A stretch of 64,000 nucleotides of DNA from Rhynchopus sp. YZ270_cl-10 (Eukaryota; Euglenozoa; Diplonemea; Diplonemida; Diplonemidae): positions 620,001 to 684,000 of the forward strand of contig OZ037923.1 of NCBI GenBank assembly GCA_964035575.1, written 5' to 3'. The notes under the pieces are model-generated. The model did not search any database, was not told where the DNA came from, and saw nothing but the letters and a program-made list of their open reading frames with translations. Both the position numbers and the translations under genes were made by a program. Below, one piece after another: positions 22,026 through 32,088 of this stretch. How positions within the stretch are numbered: position 1 is the stretch's first letter; each line of letters starts with the position of its first letter.

Positions 22026-22354
22026 TGAGCTCGGTTTGTTGTCAAAGAAATATTCAACCATGTATTGAGGAGGGTAAGACAGTGTTCGCAGTTTGTACTT
22101 GATAGCATTACAACATTTAACTTCTCCACGGGGGTCTTGGGCCGTTCATTCGGTTATACCTTGACTACCGGAAGATATTCTTGAGGCCTTTTTGGTCTCT
22201 AGAATATCCGGTATTCCCGAACGGAGGCACACTTTGTGTGTTACTACGACCTGGCAATTTCCAGCAGTAGGTTAAGTAATCTTTCTTGTAAATTGTTGGA
22301 TCATTATCTCCTCAGTGCATGGTGGAAGACGTCTTTGACAACTAACCGAGCTCA
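22026..22354. mobile_element. 329-base MITE with TGAGCTCGGTT..GTTGTCAAAG ends
   Basis: The left end TGAGCTCGGTTTGTTGTCAAAG and the right end CTTTGACAACTAACCGAGCTCA are inverted copies with one mismatch. The inverted similarity continues to about 50 bases. I see no clear target duplication. Confidence 0.8.
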
Positions 22355-22913
22355 CGACTTTTTTCGGTATGTAACTTGGGATAGGCCCACATGATCATGG
22401 TCTATCATGTGGTACCTGTGTACCACTCGGTTTGCTCCCAGGGCTTTTCGACCAGCAGTCACACATCCAAACAGTGATTTCCCACCTTAGACCACGTAAT
22501 TACGTACCCTAGGGTCCGTAATTACGGACCCGGGTCCGCACTTGAGGGTCCGTAAAGAGGGTCCGTAAAATTTACGGACCCTCGGGTGTGTGGACCCCGC
22601 CGTGTAGGTAGAACGAGAAAAAGTTGTTTGTGTAAGCCTTTGCGTGCTTACACCAGAGATTAGGAAGAAAAATGATCCGTGAAACCAACACTTCCTGTGT
22701 TGGTATATGCGCTCAGATATATGGTGCACACTATGGGTACAACGGTTCGTTTCATTGTCAAAATGGTACCGTACCGGTAACATATACTGTAAAAAAAAAA
22801 GGTGAAACTCCCCCAAAAACCCCGAAGATCAAACATTTTTACGGTACATATTACGGTCAGAAATACATACGGTCAGCATATGTTCCCGGTACGCTATTTT
22901 TGTTCACAATGTT

Positions 22914-22981
22914 TGGTGTGGCTCCCGCCAAAATAAGGTGCTTTTTTGGAACTCCTTTTTGTGGGGTTTTGAGCCACACCA
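22914..22981. mobile_element. 68-base TGGTGTGGCTC MITE
   Basis: TGGTGTGGCTC / GAGCCACACCA ends. Flanks AATGT(T) and AATGC match at 4 of 5 when one extra T at the left is allowed. Confidence 0.65.
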
Positions 22982-23595
22982 AATGCTGTGAAACAAAAAG
23001 ACAAGTTTATATAAGAGTGTTCCTAAGCCTCTCGTGCTTAGTCACCTTACAAAAATATTTCATAATGATCGATGGGAACGGGTACGTTGTAGTTGCATCA
23101 AATCTGTTGACAGAAAAAGAGAAAAAAAAGGAGGGGTTGGTGAGAAGTGCATACTGTGTATTCACAGTACAAAATACGGTGACATCAAAACTGAAGGGGG
23201 GTAAAGCAAGAGCAAGGGGGTTTGAATGGGTTTTGATGAAGTTTTTGTTATGTTTGCTTTGTGCTCTTGTTTTTTTTGTTTTGTAACACGTTTGCTTTTG
23301 TTTGTTTTTTCTCTAATCTGAATGGGTGGTAAAGCAAGAGCAAGGGGGGTGTAGGGGGGTCCGTCCGGCCGTTTTTGCTGTCCCAAACCACTTTTTTTTT
23401 GTAAAAACCCGCGAAAAACCCGAAAAAACACCCCAAAAGACCCCCAAACCCCCAAAAAATCACCCAAAACCACGAAAAACACACTTTTGAGCACTATTTC
23501 GTACTTTTTTCTGATTTTTTGGTGTTTTTTTCCGCTTTTTCCGCCTTTTCCATGTAATTATACCCCCTAATATGCCTATAGAATCCCTGTACTGC

Positions 23596-23739
23596 TCACT
23601 GAGACAGCATAGCGACCAGAGGCTCCTTATTCATCGTACCGGTGTCTTCATCGTCAAGGGGTGCACAATCTGCCGCAAATTCCTGCAACTCTGTCTTTGT
23701 GAAAAGATGAAGCGCTTTAGTGTTGTACTTTTCAAGTTG
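23596..23739 (-). pseudogene. Possible terminal exon fossil, unidentified
   Basis: 47 codons open at QLEKYNTKALHLFTKTELQ and end DDEDTGTMNKEPLVAMLSQ before TGA, just after an AG that could be an acceptor. The composition is that of a natural soluble protein and recalls a small helical SAP-like fold (LTKxELxxF...NKxxL). No continuing exon is visible upstream. Probably debris of a transposase or host gene. Confidence 0.35.
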
Positions 23740-25201
23740 CTACTTCTGGGTGCTTTGCATGGACCTGCCTTTGTGGTGCGCTTGGTGTATCCTGCGGCAA
23801 GTTCTTCCCTTGAGAAAGACGGAACCCAACCTAGACTGTAGAGGATGTCTAGGTTCCAGCGACAGTGAGTCGGTGTTGTCGGGGTGCTGGCTCCTTCCGT
23901 GGTGGCTTGCAACTTGGTCAAGGACACCGACAACGGATTCGCAAGAATCATTGGTCATAGGAGGAGGCAAGGAAGGCTTTACTGCACTTAGGCACAGGGT
24001 ACGTTGTCATTTTCAGGGACCAAAAAGCCCTGGCAAGTGTTGCAAGTGCGATTTTCCACAGCTCGGGAGGTCTGTCAGGCAGTTCAGAGGGATTTAGACA
24101 CTTCTGCGACTGCCTGAACACGCCTTTTAGGGTTTTTATTTTGGGTGCGAAATACGTCAAAAGGATGGGGGGAAATACCGTTATTTTAAGCGTTGCAGAC
24201 ACAAAAACACCCTCAAAAACCCCCTAGGGACCCCAAAAAGCTGCAAAATCCACACATTTCCACCTCGGGACCTCATTGGAGGTGGACCGAGGTGGTTTTT
24301 TGGTGTTTTGAATGAATTGGTATTATTTTTTTTTGGTAAATAAATGGTCTTCTGCTAGGCGTTGCATAGCCGTTGCTTAAGTGTTGCATAAGTGTTGCAT
24401 GGCCTATAAAACCCTCCCAAGTGCCCAAAATGCTATTTTTCACCCTACATGGGGTCTGGGGGACATTTTCCTGGGTGTTTGGACACCATTCCGACTACCT
24501 TGGCACTTTTTTGGGGGTTTTCAGGTACAAAAAAAGTCAAAAAAGTGACTATAAAAAGGGTACTTTTAAGCGTTTGGGGCACACACACCCACTGCAAAAT
24601 GCATCTGGTACCCACACAGGACCCCTAAAAGCTGTAAAAACTATATATTTCCACCCTGGGACCCCACCGGATGTGGACTGGGGTGTTTTTCGGGTGTTTA
24701 GAAGGATTTTTGTCTGATTGGAGAATTTTTTTGGTAAGTGTTGCATTTTGGCCCATGTTGATGACGATTTGATGACGCTATTTTTGGAGATTTTTCACAA
24801 AAAACCGATTTTTTTTAACCAGGAAAGTCTCTGTAGAGGTTGTCAGGTGGTTTAATGGGATATTTTCGTGATCCCCAGGGCGATTTGCGGCCAGGTACGA
24901 CCTTTTTAGTGGGTTTATTCACCTAAATTTCAAAAAAATGGGTTTGGGACAGCAAATCCTTAAGGAATTCCTTCTACGTGGACCCCCCTACAAGGGGGGT
25001 GGTATGTTTTTTTTTTTTTGGGAAAACCTTTATTCGGCTCACAAAAAGTAATTTTTCCATCATTCGGCTCACAAAAAAAAATTTTTCCATCATTCTATCA
25101 AAGTTACTATAATTTTTCCTTCATTCGGCTCACAAAAAGTAATTTTTCCACCATTCTATCAATATTTTGCCAATTTTTCCATCATTCTATCAAAGTTTTT
25201 T

Positions 25202-26158
25202 GGGAAAACCTTTATTCGGCTCACAAAAAGTAATTTTTCCATCATTCGGCTCACAAAAAAAAATTAATCCATCATTCTATCAAAGTTACTATAATTTTTC
25301 CTTCATTCGGCTCACAAAAGTTAATTTTTCCACCATTCTATCAATATTTTGCCAATTTTTCCATCATTCTATCAAAGTTTATTTTTCACTTTTTCGAAGA
25401 AATTTTTACGTTTGGAAAAAAAAAAATTGAGCGGGATTTTTTGAGGAAAAACGGGGCATTTTTTTTGCATTTTTCGAAAAATTTATATTTCCAGGGTCAC
25501 AAATTACACACTGTTTGCTAAATATGCAAAGACAAGTGGTCACTGGTGCCGAGTTTAACAGCTTGGATGACCTGAAGGAGACGGTAACGTGGCAGGCCCT
25601 CCTTCATCCTCCACATTTTTCCTTCCGCGTCTCGAACCGCAGAAGCACCCGAATGACCCTTGTGTGCATGGAGGGTGTGTGCGGTGAATGACGGTGATGG
25701 TTGTCGCATCACCCAGCACGACCCTGAGCACACCTGCACCTCTGACGATGTCAACAGCCCTGTTGCCAGCACAGCAATCGTCGACGCTGTCGCCTCCCGA
25801 CCTGCGATAACGTGAGAATTGTATCAAACTATGGTGCACATAGTGTGATTGCTGACATGCGTGACCTTCGCGCAACAGTCACCTACAGATTTTCCTCTCT
25901 CACAACCTATAAAAACGGGCAAAAAATCCCACCCAATTTTTTTTCGCAAAGGTAAAAATTTCTTCGAAAAGTGAAAAATAAACTTTGATAGAATGATGGA
26001 AAAATTGGCAAAATATTGATAGAATGGTGGAAAAATTAACTTTTGTGAGCCGAATGAAGGAAAAATTATAGTAACTTTGATAGAATGATGGATTAATTTT
26101 TTTTTGTGAGCCGAATGATGGAAAAATTACTTTTTGTGAGCCGAATAAAGGTTTTCCC
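25202..26158 (+). mobile_element. Non-autonomous MULE internal-deletion derivative nested in the parent
   Basis: Same ends (GGGAAAACC...GGTTTTCCC) as the outer element. The 9-base duplication AAGTTTTTT is exact at 25193-25201 and 26159-26167, the size typical of Mutator elements. It keeps the start of transposase exon 1 (ATG at 25524 to about 25888, with a few small changes), then jumps directly to the 3' tail (CACAACCTATAAAAACGGGC), as in Ds-type deletion derivatives. Copies are similar enough to suggest recent activity. Confidence 0.93.
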
Positions 26159-26305
26159 AAGTTTTTTTTTCACTTTTTCGAAGAAATTTTTTCACTTTTT
26201 CAAAAAAAATTTGGGGGGTATTTTTTGTGGGAAAATGAGGCAATTTTTTTTACATTTTTACAAAAATTTATATTCCAGAGTCACAAATTACACTGTTTGC
26301 TAAAT

Positions 26306-28244
26306 ATGCAAAGACAAGTGGTAACGGGTGCCGAGTTTGACAGCTTGGATGACCTGAAGGAGACGGTAACGTGGCAGGCCCTCCTCAATCCTCCGCATTT
26401 TTCCTTCCGCGTATCGAACCGCACAGGCACCAGAATGACGCTTGTGTGCCGGTTCCCTACATGTGCATGGAGGGTGTGTGCTGTGAACGACGGTGATGGC
26501 TGTCGCATCACCCAGCACGACCCCGAGCACATTTGCACCTCTGCCGATCACCCTGTTGCCAACACAGGAATCGTCAGCGCCGTAGCCTCCCGGATCTGCG
26601 AGAAAGTGAGAAGTGTATCAAACTATGCTGCACATAGTGTGATCGCTGACATGCGTGACCTTGGCGCAACAGTCACCTACGAAGTTGCACGCAAGGCGAT
26701 TCTTCAGGCCCACGTGCTCCTGTATGGTGAGGACGACGCCAGCTTCTCCAAGCTTGACGCCATGTTCCGTGCCATCCAAGATGTCAACCCTGGCACATAC
26801 TACGACATTGTGGTATGTCATTAAAAATCACTTCACTTCACCAATTTTTGGATTTTACAGAGAACGGAAAACAACGAGTTCGTGCGTTGCTTCTTCGCCT
26901 TCGGGGCAAGCATCCAAGGAGCGCCACATTGCAAACGGTATTTTTTTCCTGGTAAATTTTTGTAAATTTTCGTCTCACAGATTTTCGAGCCTCGATGCAT
27001 GCCATTTGTCGGGAACATATGGAGGCACACTACACAGCACTCTGCTCATCGATCCTTCTGGAAACCTCTTCCCGCTTGGATTCTCCATCGAAAGTGGGAA
27101 TGAGTGTGTGGCATCCTGGACATACCACCTCCGAAGCCTGAAGTGCATTCTTCCTCCGCCTTTTTTTTTCCGTCTCACTATTGTGAGCGACAGGAAAAAA
27201 GGCTTGGAGAGTGTCATCCAAGAGGAACTTCCAGATTCCTTGAAGAGACACTGCTTGCAACACTTGGCTGAGAGTGTCAAGGCCTCCTGTGGTGGGAGAC
27301 AAGCTGCTGCGCAGCTGCGTCTTCTTGCCAAACTGCAGGAGCCGGCTGAATTCCTGGATGCCTTCCAGCAGTCGGCTGAGTCCCTTGTGGATTACCTGCA
27401 AGAGGTTGGGGAGTACTCCCTTTGGAACATGGCTCACGCCCTTGGTCCCCTGTACGGGCACCTGAGTTCCAATGCCAGCGAGTCTCTCAACGCACTCCTT
27501 CTTCCCTCGAGGTGTCTCAATGTGATCGGTATTGTTGAGGGCATCCGCTGCAAGGTGGCCGCTTTCACATCTGTGCGGCGCCTGATGTACAGTGGTCTCG
27601 ATGCCTCTCAGCCAACTGATGGTGATGTCAAAACACACCTTCAGAACAGCATCTCCGCAGGGCAACGATTTGCATTGCTCCCTCAGGGAGACTGCTGGGA
27701 AGTGAAGAGTGGGAACGACCGAGGTGTTGTCAGCGAACAAGATGGTGGATGGGAATGCACATGCAGGGGCCCTTTCTTGACTGGTGTACCTTGTAGGCAT
27801 GTGTGCAAAGTTCTTGACCACCTTGGTGACCAGCCCATGATGCACATATCGAGATGTCAAACAGTGGGTGCACACAGGAATGTGCACGCAAGTGTTGTCA
27901 ACCCACCCGCTGCGTACAGTACTCTGGGAGACGGCACACTCCCCCCCACAGGCCAACAGGAACCCATCGGGAGAAGAAGGAAGAGGGGTGCGAACGAAGG
28001 GACTAACCAGTGCGGCAGGTGCTACTCTTTTGGCCACAATGCACGCACATGCCGCCGCCCACGCGGAGCGGGACCCGCTGCCAAGCCAGCTGCCAAGCCA
28101 GGCGTCAAGCCTGGCGTCAAGCCTGGTGTCAAGCCTGGCGTCAAGCCTGGTGTCAAGCCAGCTGCCAAACCCCCAGCAAAAGGTAACACGAAGTGCACGA
28201 ACTGTGGGCAGTCGGGTCACAATAAACGTACGTGCCAGATGTAA
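26306..28244 (+). CDS. MULE transposase (three exons)
   Basis: Exons 26306-26812, 26861-26937 and 26981-28244 join in frame to 615 residues. N-terminal MuDR-type zinc-binding segment (CRFPTCAWRVCA...HDPEHIC). DDE core: SLDACHL (first Asp), IVSDRKKGL (second Asp), NASESLNALL (Glu, in the usual N-x-ES-N context). SWIM motif CTC-RGPFLTGVPC-RH. A lysine/proline-rich linker of repeated PGVK units separates two CCHC knuckles (CGRCYSFGHNARTC and CTNCGQSGHNKRTC). ATG 26306 is chosen because the nested copy conserves it; an upstream TTG frame lies in the terminal repeat. It binds the element ends and catalyses cut-and-paste transposition in the nucleus. It is the only convincing plus-strand gene. Confidence 0.92.
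26813..26860 (+). other. 48-base intron 1 of the MULE transposase
   Basis: GTATGTCA...GATTTTACAG. Removing it restores YYDIV-RTENNEF, the expected sequence ahead of the catalytic core. Phase 0. Confidence 0.85.
26938..26980 (+). other. 43-base intron 2 of the MULE transposase
   Basis: GTATTTTTTTCC...CGTCTCACAG. Its removal joins CK-R-FSSLDACHL and shifts the frame to that of the last exon. Phase 2. Confidence 0.85.
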
Positions 28245-30416
28245 TTACCTGCGGCCAATTGCTTCCTCTTAACATAGTTTGTGTGTTTCATTTCAATTGC
28301 CACCCCATTGCCTTACTTTGCTTGTACAACCCACCCTCGTATATCTCGTTATTTCCGCGTGGAATGTCACTCAAACTTAATCTGCTTGAGTACACATACT
28401 TGTTTTTTTTTCCCCTCGTCCGCCGATAACGGTGGAGACGTTTGTACTTTCAACTTCACTTTGTTCTCCGTATTTCTCACATTCTCCGAGTGAAATGGCG
28501 CTCCGGCTTCTATGCCTGAGTACATTCTTGTTATCTTCAGAGTGGAATGCTACGTAGTAAATATTGCCCTTGTTTTTTCATAGTGACAAAAAATATCCTT
28601 TCCCCCCCCAAATTTTCCCTCCCACAACCTACAAAACGGGCCAAAAATCCCCCCAACTTTTTTTTTGAAAAAGTGAAAAAATTTCTTCGAAAAAGTGAAA
28701 AAAAAAACTTTGATAGAATGATGGAAAAATTGGCAAAATATTGATAGAATGGTGGAAAAATTACTTTTTGTGAGCCGAATGAAGGAAAAATTATAGTAAC
28801 TTTGATAGAATGATGGAAAAATTTTTTTTTGTGAGCCGAATGATGGAAAAATTACTTTTTGTGAGCCGAATAAAGGTTTTCCCTTTTTTTTTTTTTCCAC
28901 TTCAAAAAGGTTTTTAAGTACATTTGGATTTCTTGGTTTAGAAAAAAAGGTGAAGCTGATATAGTGCAAAAACGCCTCTGGGACGCAGGCACTGACTTTG
29001 GTTTAGAAAAAAATATAAATGGGTGAGGGAGACACCAGCCACGAAGGGTTGGTGAAAATGGTCCAAAGCCTCGGTCACCAACAAAGATAACGAGGCAGAG
29101 AGATAAAGGGAAAAGAGGGTGGAGGACAGCTCATTTTATTCGAGCGAGATTAAAAAGAGAAAAAAAAAATGGACATGAATGTGTCTGTGTACACATAGTT
29201 ACCACTATCGTTAAAACTGTGACAAAGAATACTAAAAGCCAGTGTGCCTTTTTGGTGCGTGACCCACAGTACACCGATTGATATTCCTTGCTGGCGTGAG
29301 ATACACACGAGAGGACCTAAGTATCACACTTAGTCACTCTTTTGCAATGCTTTGGGATATAATTGGGGGGTGGTTTTTTTTGGGGGTGCTTGTTTTGCAC
29401 AAGGTGGGAGCCAAATAGACATTTTTCGCATTTTGGGGGGAAAATGCGATGTTGTCAGACAAATAAAGAGAAAGAAGAAGTTAAAAAGTGCAAAACGCCG
29501 CACCGTTCATTGGCAGACGCAAGAGCACCGGAGAGACACGGTATGGTATACTTTTTCAAAATCATAAGGAAGGGAAATTACAAAGGATCGTTCCAGACAG
29601 ATACATCCATTATTTGTTTCTATTATTGCAACACAACCAAACATCGGATGGTAAAAACCCTTGGAGTTTTTTTTTGAAATTCCAAAAATCTACCTTAGTT
29701 TTTACCCCAAATCGGTTGTGTTACTGTAGTAAAAATGTGAAAAGAAAAGAGGAAAAAAAAACAAAGAGTGTATTTTCTTTGGATTTTTTTTTTTCTGAAG
29801 AGAAAAAGAGTTACCAATATATACCTAAGCCTCTCCGTTGCTTAGTAATCACCTTTGGAAAATGATGAAGATAAAAAGAGAAGTTGGTTCCTAAGTTGGC
29901 TTGAAATACAACAGCCCTCACGTTGCAGTGTACCTTGGTACATACCGGGGGTGGACCACAACCATGCAGTCCTACATCCATTTCGTGGTTTACAATCTGA
30001 TAAAAAAAAAATAAATGACGGAGTAAAAATCCACCGTATTGCCTGAAATTTGGTTTCGTGGCATTTATATTTCCCAAACTCCTCCAAAATTTCATGCAAA
30101 ATCAGGTGGCATCGCATAAAAAAACATAAAGTATTTCAACATATGCATTCAATACATTAGCATAGGTTTAGGGATCAACAAAAAATGTTCCCAAATAAAA
30201 TAAAAAAGACTGGAAAGATGAATTGTGTCTTTCGTTCTGGTCACCACACATCTTTAAAAGGTGTACTAAAAGTTAAAAGTTGTTGAGCGCGCATAACAAA
30301 ATAACGAATGTAATATCCTCTGTTTAGACAGGAACAAAAAACAAAAGGATATAGAAAGATAAACGTACTACTTCAAGAAAAGTTTGAGGAAAAGATGGAT
30401 CAGCGAAAATGATTAA

Positions 30417-30529
30417 TGGTGCTCCGGGAGGGGTCGATATTGACAGGTCGCTGACACAGGGACTTTATACACACCCCTCCTGATATTGACAGGTCGTGAC
30501 AGGTCGTTGACCGACTTCCGAAAGCACCA
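30417..30529. mobile_element. TGGTGCTCCGGG MITE with 5-base duplication ATTAA
   Basis: Ends TGGTGCTCCGGGAGGGGTCG / CCGACTTCCGAAAGCACCA. ATTAA is at 30412-30416 and 30530-30534. The interior consists of GACAGGTCG repeats. The sister copy is 56093-56239. Confidence 0.85.
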
Positions 30530-30676
30530 ATTAAGATAATATTTTTCAATCGAAAGATGGAGTTTTTGTCCACCAGCCAGTCGTCTCCTCATTTTTTGAA
30601 TAAAAGAAAAGTTTGAGAAAAAGATGGATCCTCAGCAAAATTGGCCCCATCTCTTTTGGATCGTTAGGAAAATAAA

Positions 30677-30780
30677 TACAGTTGGACAAGTAATATTGGC
30701 GACCAAAAAAAAGTCGCCAATTGCAAGAAAACCCCCAAAAATCCGATTTTTTTGGTCGCCAAGTTTCTTGTCCAACTGTA
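30677..30780. mobile_element. Tc1/mariner-like MITE, TACAGTTGGACAAG ends
   Basis: TACAGTTGGACAAG and CTTGTCCAACTGTA form long inverted arms that also include TTGGCGACCAAAAAAA and its complement. The outermost TA is consistent with a duplicated TA target. Confidence 0.85.
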
Positions 30781-30904
30781 AAAAAAATAAAGAGAAAGTT
30801 GCAAAAAAAAACGTAGCGTTCATAGGGCGGACGTAGACACAGTATACAAAGTTTTATAAGATGAAGCTAAGCCTTTCGTGTATGGTCATCTGAATTGTTT
30901 CATT

Positions 30905-31019
30905 TACCGTCTTCGTAAAAATGTTCGGCCATAAAAAAGGACGAATTTCCAGAAAAATCCTGAACGAACTTTATTACGATCGAACATTAGTACGGTCGAA
31001 CATTTTTACGAAGACGGTA
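30905..31019. mobile_element. Small TACCGT-ended inverted-repeat element
   Basis: TACCGTCTTCGTAAAAATGTTCG pairs with CGAACATTTTTACGAAGACGGTA. It interrupts a TATTC-TACT hairpin module at a TA. The interior AATTTCCAGAAAAATCCTGA recurs inverted in the element at 55850. Confidence 0.85.
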
Positions 31020-31160
31020 CTATTCTACTGATATAAGGTATAATAGGGTGCACTAAATGTATCCCAAACCTTTTTATGTACTGTATGTGTATTGTTTGTT
31101 AGTCATCTGAAGAAAGAAACGCGTTGGTAACTAAATCAGCTTCAACCAGCGGTGAAAATC

Positions 31161-32030
31161 TTGGGCAGTAAGCCCGGGAAAACCCGGGCTTAATTAATTT
31201 TGCGCAGAGCAAGCCCGGGTTCGAAGGCCGGGTTTACCCGGGCTTAAGCCTGGGTTTTCCCCGGGTTTTAACTTTTCTGGGGTGGGCTGCCCCACCCCAC
31301 TCCGGGGGGTGTAGCCTCAGGGTGCAGCCCGGGGTAGTCAGTCGCCGAAACGAAGCTCTGTTGACAGAAAACAACAAAATCAGTAAAGAAAACACACACG
31401 TCTATACTCAAGGGTTACCCACACCCAGAGCGCGACTTAATTGGTCAAACGCCGAAGGAAAAGGAAGCATGCATCATGGCGAAATAATAAAAGTAGCGTA
31501 CCTTGCGCCTGCGGCGCAAGCTTGCAACCCACCCTTCCCATCACATAATTTGGCTGTAAAAATGTGCAAATATAAGCTCAATTTTTTGAAATGGTGCGTA
31601 CCGTGGCTTCGCTTTGGGTGCCATGGCCGCCCTTTCTTTGTTATAAATGGACTGTGGCTACTGACAATTCGCGCCTGGTGCACGAATTGTTATCAATGAA
31701 GTGCTGAATTAGATAACCGAGGAATTTTCATATTCCGCCGGAGGCAACTTGAGCTGGGTTGGGGACCCGGCTCGACCGAGTTTCAGCGAAAACCCCCAAA
31801 ACCTATAATATCCCCTGCGGAGGGGAAAATTATTTTTTTGGGCTGACCGAGCCAGCCCCTCGTGGGCGGAATTCTCTTTTGAACCCTGGGTTTGCAGAAA
31901 ATTTTTTTACACCAGTATTTTAATTATTTTCACAAAAAAAACCAAGCCCGGGTACAAACCCGGGCTTCGAATTAATTTTGCTAGCTGGGGAAGCCCGGGA
32001 TTTTCAACCCTGGCTTCAACATCCTTTTTT
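31161..32030. repeat. CCCGGG-rich composite repeat
   Basis: AAGCCCGGG...CCCGGGCTT stem-loops occur at 31168-31265 and 31943-32015, each followed by TTAATTTTGC. Between them lie a GCGTACCGTG element (31493-31612) and a GAATTCCGCC-bordered block (31710-31870). No gene. Confidence 0.6.
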
Positions 32031-32088
32031 TTTTTTTTTTGAAGAGAAGTTGAAAGTAAATGCAAAGGTATAAAAAAAAATATGAGTA

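Larger units (their letters stand above)
19300..22604. mobile_element. 3.3-kb composite element with CACGGCGGGGTCC ends
   Basis: Ends CACGGCGGGGTCCGCACACCC and GGGTGTGTGGACCCCGCCGTG, with TA on both sides (19298-19299, 22605-22606). Subterminal GGGTCCGTAATTACG blocks are themselves palindromic and repeated (19375-19475, 22494-22570). Ends of CAC-type with 2-3 base duplications recall CACTA/CMC elements, but no transposase is readable. The interior holds two copies of a 0.3-kb MITE, a heptamer array and a repeat shared with 50150-50330. Confidence 0.6.
22605..25019. other. Repeat mosaic with small elements and a coding fossil
   Basis: Includes a TACCGTA-ended inverted-repeat element (about 22769-22893), a TGGTG MITE (22914-22981), a hairpin module (23005-23047), and diverged direct repeats at about 24204-24330 and 24590-24735 (ACCCC..AAAAGCTG..AAA...TTTCCACC..GGGACC). 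The left target of the Mutator-like element is a 13-T run at 25007-25019. Confidence 0.5.
25020..28883 (+). mobile_element. Complete Mutator-like (MULE) DNA transposon
   Basis: Ends GGGAAAACCTTTATTCGGCTC and its complement at 28863-28883. The terminal inverted repeats exceed 200 bases and are built from alternating TTCGGCTCACAAAA and TTTTTCCATCATTCTATCAAA words. Both flanks are runs of 13 T (25007-25019, 28884-28896), so the 9-base duplication is hidden in homopolymer. The left repeat is split by a 957-base derivative (25202-26158). Without that insertion the element would be about 2.9 kb. It encodes an uninterrupted three-exon transposase. Confidence 0.93.
28884..31160. other. Repeat mosaic without a gene
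   Basis: Modules: GTGCAAAAACGCCTCTGGGACGC (28950-28995), CTAAGT/ACTTAG variant hairpin (29313-29338), GTGCAAAACGCC..GGCAGACGC (29485-29540), CTAAGC hairpin (29821-29854), CAACCATGCAGTCC module (29905-30000), TTTCAACATATGCATTCAATA (30130-30190), a weak CTAAGC copy (30851-30891) and three small inverted-repeat elements listed separately. Confidence 0.5.
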
